Assembly: GCA_002690085.1 (NCBI GenBank)
Contig: NZDM01000079.1
Span: 1-6,715 of the forward strand
Source: Flavobacteriaceae bacterium
Lineage (GTDB): Bacteria; Bacteroidota; Bacteroidia; Flavobacteriales; Flavobacteriaceae
Length of the DNA stretch: 6,715 nucleotides
Direction of reading: 5' to 3'
Position numbers and translations under genes: made by a program. The notes beneath the pieces were generated by a model. The model was not told the DNA's origin and did not search any database. It worked only from the letters and a program-made list of their open reading frames with translations. Shown piece by piece: positions 5,870 to 6,715 of this stretch (positions within the stretch are counted from its first letter, which is position 1; the number at the start of each line of letters is the position of its first letter).

Positions 5870-5901
5870 TGAAAGAATTAAAAAGTTAATGGTTATCTTT
5901 G
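5869..5901 (+). promoter_or_regulatory. Promoter of ahcY
   Basis: TATCTTTG (5894-5901) matches the -7 consensus TAnnTTTG perfectly, and TTG (5869-5871) lies 22 bases upstream as a -33 element. Transcription would start near 5906-5910, giving a leader of about 70 bases. The -33 element overlaps the start codon of the divergent phosphopantetheinyl transferase gene. The leader is AT-rich with no clear riboswitch. A minus-strand -7 match, TAATTTTG (5967-5960), might serve the divergent operon but has no -33 partner. Confidence 0.65.
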
Positions 5902-5978
5902 CACCAAATAATAATTAGAACGAAAATACACTATTTTGGGTGTTTATTCCAAACGAGCTCAAAATTAAAAAATATAAT

Positions 5979-6715
5979 ATGCGTGTGAAGACCCTACCCT
6001 ATGTACCCTTTAAAGTCAAAGACCTATCCTTAGCTGACTGGGGCCGTAAAGAAATTGAATTGGCTGAAGCCGAAATGCCAGGACTGATGAGCCTTCGTGA
6101 AGAATATAAAGACAGGCAACCGCTGAAAGGCGCGCGCATTGCAGGGTGCCTTCACATGACGATTCAAACGGCAGTTCTTATTGAAACACTCATCGCACTT
6201 GGTGCTGAAGTCACTTGGAGCTCTTGTAATATATTTTCTACACAAGACCAATCAGCGGCGGCCATTGCGGCGGCTGGCATTCCTGTTTATGCTTGGAAAG
6301 GCATGAATGAAAAAGAGTTTGATTGGTGTATTGAGCAAACCCTATTTTTTGGAGAAGACCGCAAACCACTCAATATGATTTTAGATGATGGCGGCGACTT
6401 GACCAATCTTGTTTTTGACCACTACCCAGAACTGGTTTCGGGAATCAACGGTCTTAGTGAAGAAACAACCACTGGCGTACACCGTTTGTACGAACGCATG
6501 AAAAATGGCACCTTGGCCATGCCGGCAATTAACGTAAATGACTCTGTTACAAAAAGTAAGTTTGATAACAAATATGGTTGTAAAGAAAGTGCCGTAGATG
6601 CCGTGCGCAGAGCGACGGACACCATGCTGGCTGGAAAACGCGTCGTAGTTTGTGGCTATGGTGATGTGGGCAAAGGAACAGCAGCTTCTTTTAGAGGTGC
6701 TGGCAGTATCGTAAC
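5979..6715 (+). CDS. ahcY: S-adenosylhomocysteine hydrolase (partial, C-terminus beyond window)
   Basis: An open frame from ATG 5979 to the window end gives 245 residues of a protein normally about 430-440 long. Family blocks run in order: KGARIAGCLHMTIQTAVLIE (50-69) with substrate-site His59, WSSCNIFSTQD (80-90), MILDDGGDLTN (133-143) with Asp137, GLSEETTTGVHRL (158-170) with Glu162, and NVNDSVTKSKFDNKYGC (185-201) with Lys192, Asp196 and Asn197. The Rossmann motif GYGDVGKG (226-233) for the tightly bound NAD comes last. The enzyme reversibly splits S-adenosylhomocysteine to adenosine and homocysteine, keeping methyltransferases free of product inhibition. The N-terminus MRVKTLPYVPFKVKDLSLAD is compact and agrees with the family. 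All visible active-site residues are intact. The remaining NAD-binding and C-terminal parts are not in the window. Confidence 0.97.
   Translation, partial: MRVKTLPYVPFKVKDLSLADWGRKEIELAEAEMPGLMSLREEYKDRQPLKGARIAGCLHMTIQTAVLIETLIALGAEVTWSSCNIFSTQDQSAAAIAAAGIPVYAWKGMNEKEFDWCIEQTLFFGEDRKPLNMILDDGGDLTNLVFDHYPELVSGINGLSEETTTGVHRLYERMKNGTLAMPAINVNDSVTKSKFDNKYGCKESAVDAVRRATDTMLAGKRVVVCGYGDVGKGTAASFRGAGSIV

Noticed and set aside
5902..5978. S-adenosylhomocysteine or SAM riboswitch before ahcY
   Set aside because: The leader is short and AT-rich, with only a weak ACAC/GTGT pairing near 5927-5943 and none of the conserved aptamer blocks.
6030..6625. Minus-strand open frames opposite ahcY
   Set aside because: They are shadows of a strongly conserved coding sequence; no signal peptide, motif or promoter supports them.

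Overview
The window looks like the chromosome of a marine-type member of the Flavobacteriaceae (Bacteroidetes). The DNA is AT-rich. Candidate promoters carry the Bacteroidetes -7 motif TAnnTTTG, no Shine-Dalgarno boxes stand out, and the gene families (SusC-like outer-membrane receptor, CSNNN-type lipoprotein, NadR-like kinase paired with PnuC) are typical of that group. It reads as ordinary core genome: no insertion sequences, CRISPR arrays, tRNAs, rRNAs or phage genes are visible.

Layout. (1) 1-147, plus strand: the last 48 codons of a sensor histidine kinase. Its stop codon shares a TTATAA palindrome with the stop codon of the next gene. (2) 142-1016, minus strand: a greA - HIT-protein operon. 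Its leader (1017-1115) holds a -7 element followed at once by a terminator-like hairpin with a U-run. (3) 1184-1648, plus strand: a small lipoprotein that looks like a degenerate Rieske fold. A bidirectional terminator at 1667-1697 closes it and the convergent receptor gene. (4) 1715-4011, minus strand: a TonB-dependent outer-membrane receptor preceded by a TPP (THI-box) riboswitch, so the likely cargo is thiamine or a precursor. (5) 4018-5869, minus strand: an overlapping operon of a 4'-phosphopantetheinyl transferase, a PnuC/PnuT-family vitamin transporter and a NadR-type P-loop kinase, ending in its own AT-rich terminator just before the riboswitch. (6) 5869-6715, plus strand: a good promoter and the first 245 codons of S-adenosylhomocysteine hydrolase (ahcY), cut by the window end.

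How the genes fit together. Receptor, PnuC-type permease and kinase form a plausible complete salvage route: outer-membrane uptake, facilitated inner-membrane transport, then trapping by phosphorylation. The riboswitch implies thiamine for the receptor. The permease and kinase could instead handle nicotinamide riboside, because they lie upstream of the riboswitch and behind a terminator. The most unusual signals are the TPP aptamer's altered pyrophosphate-side junction, the leader terminator of greA, and the separation of riboswitch control from the permease-kinase pair. I found no clearly new multi-gene system.
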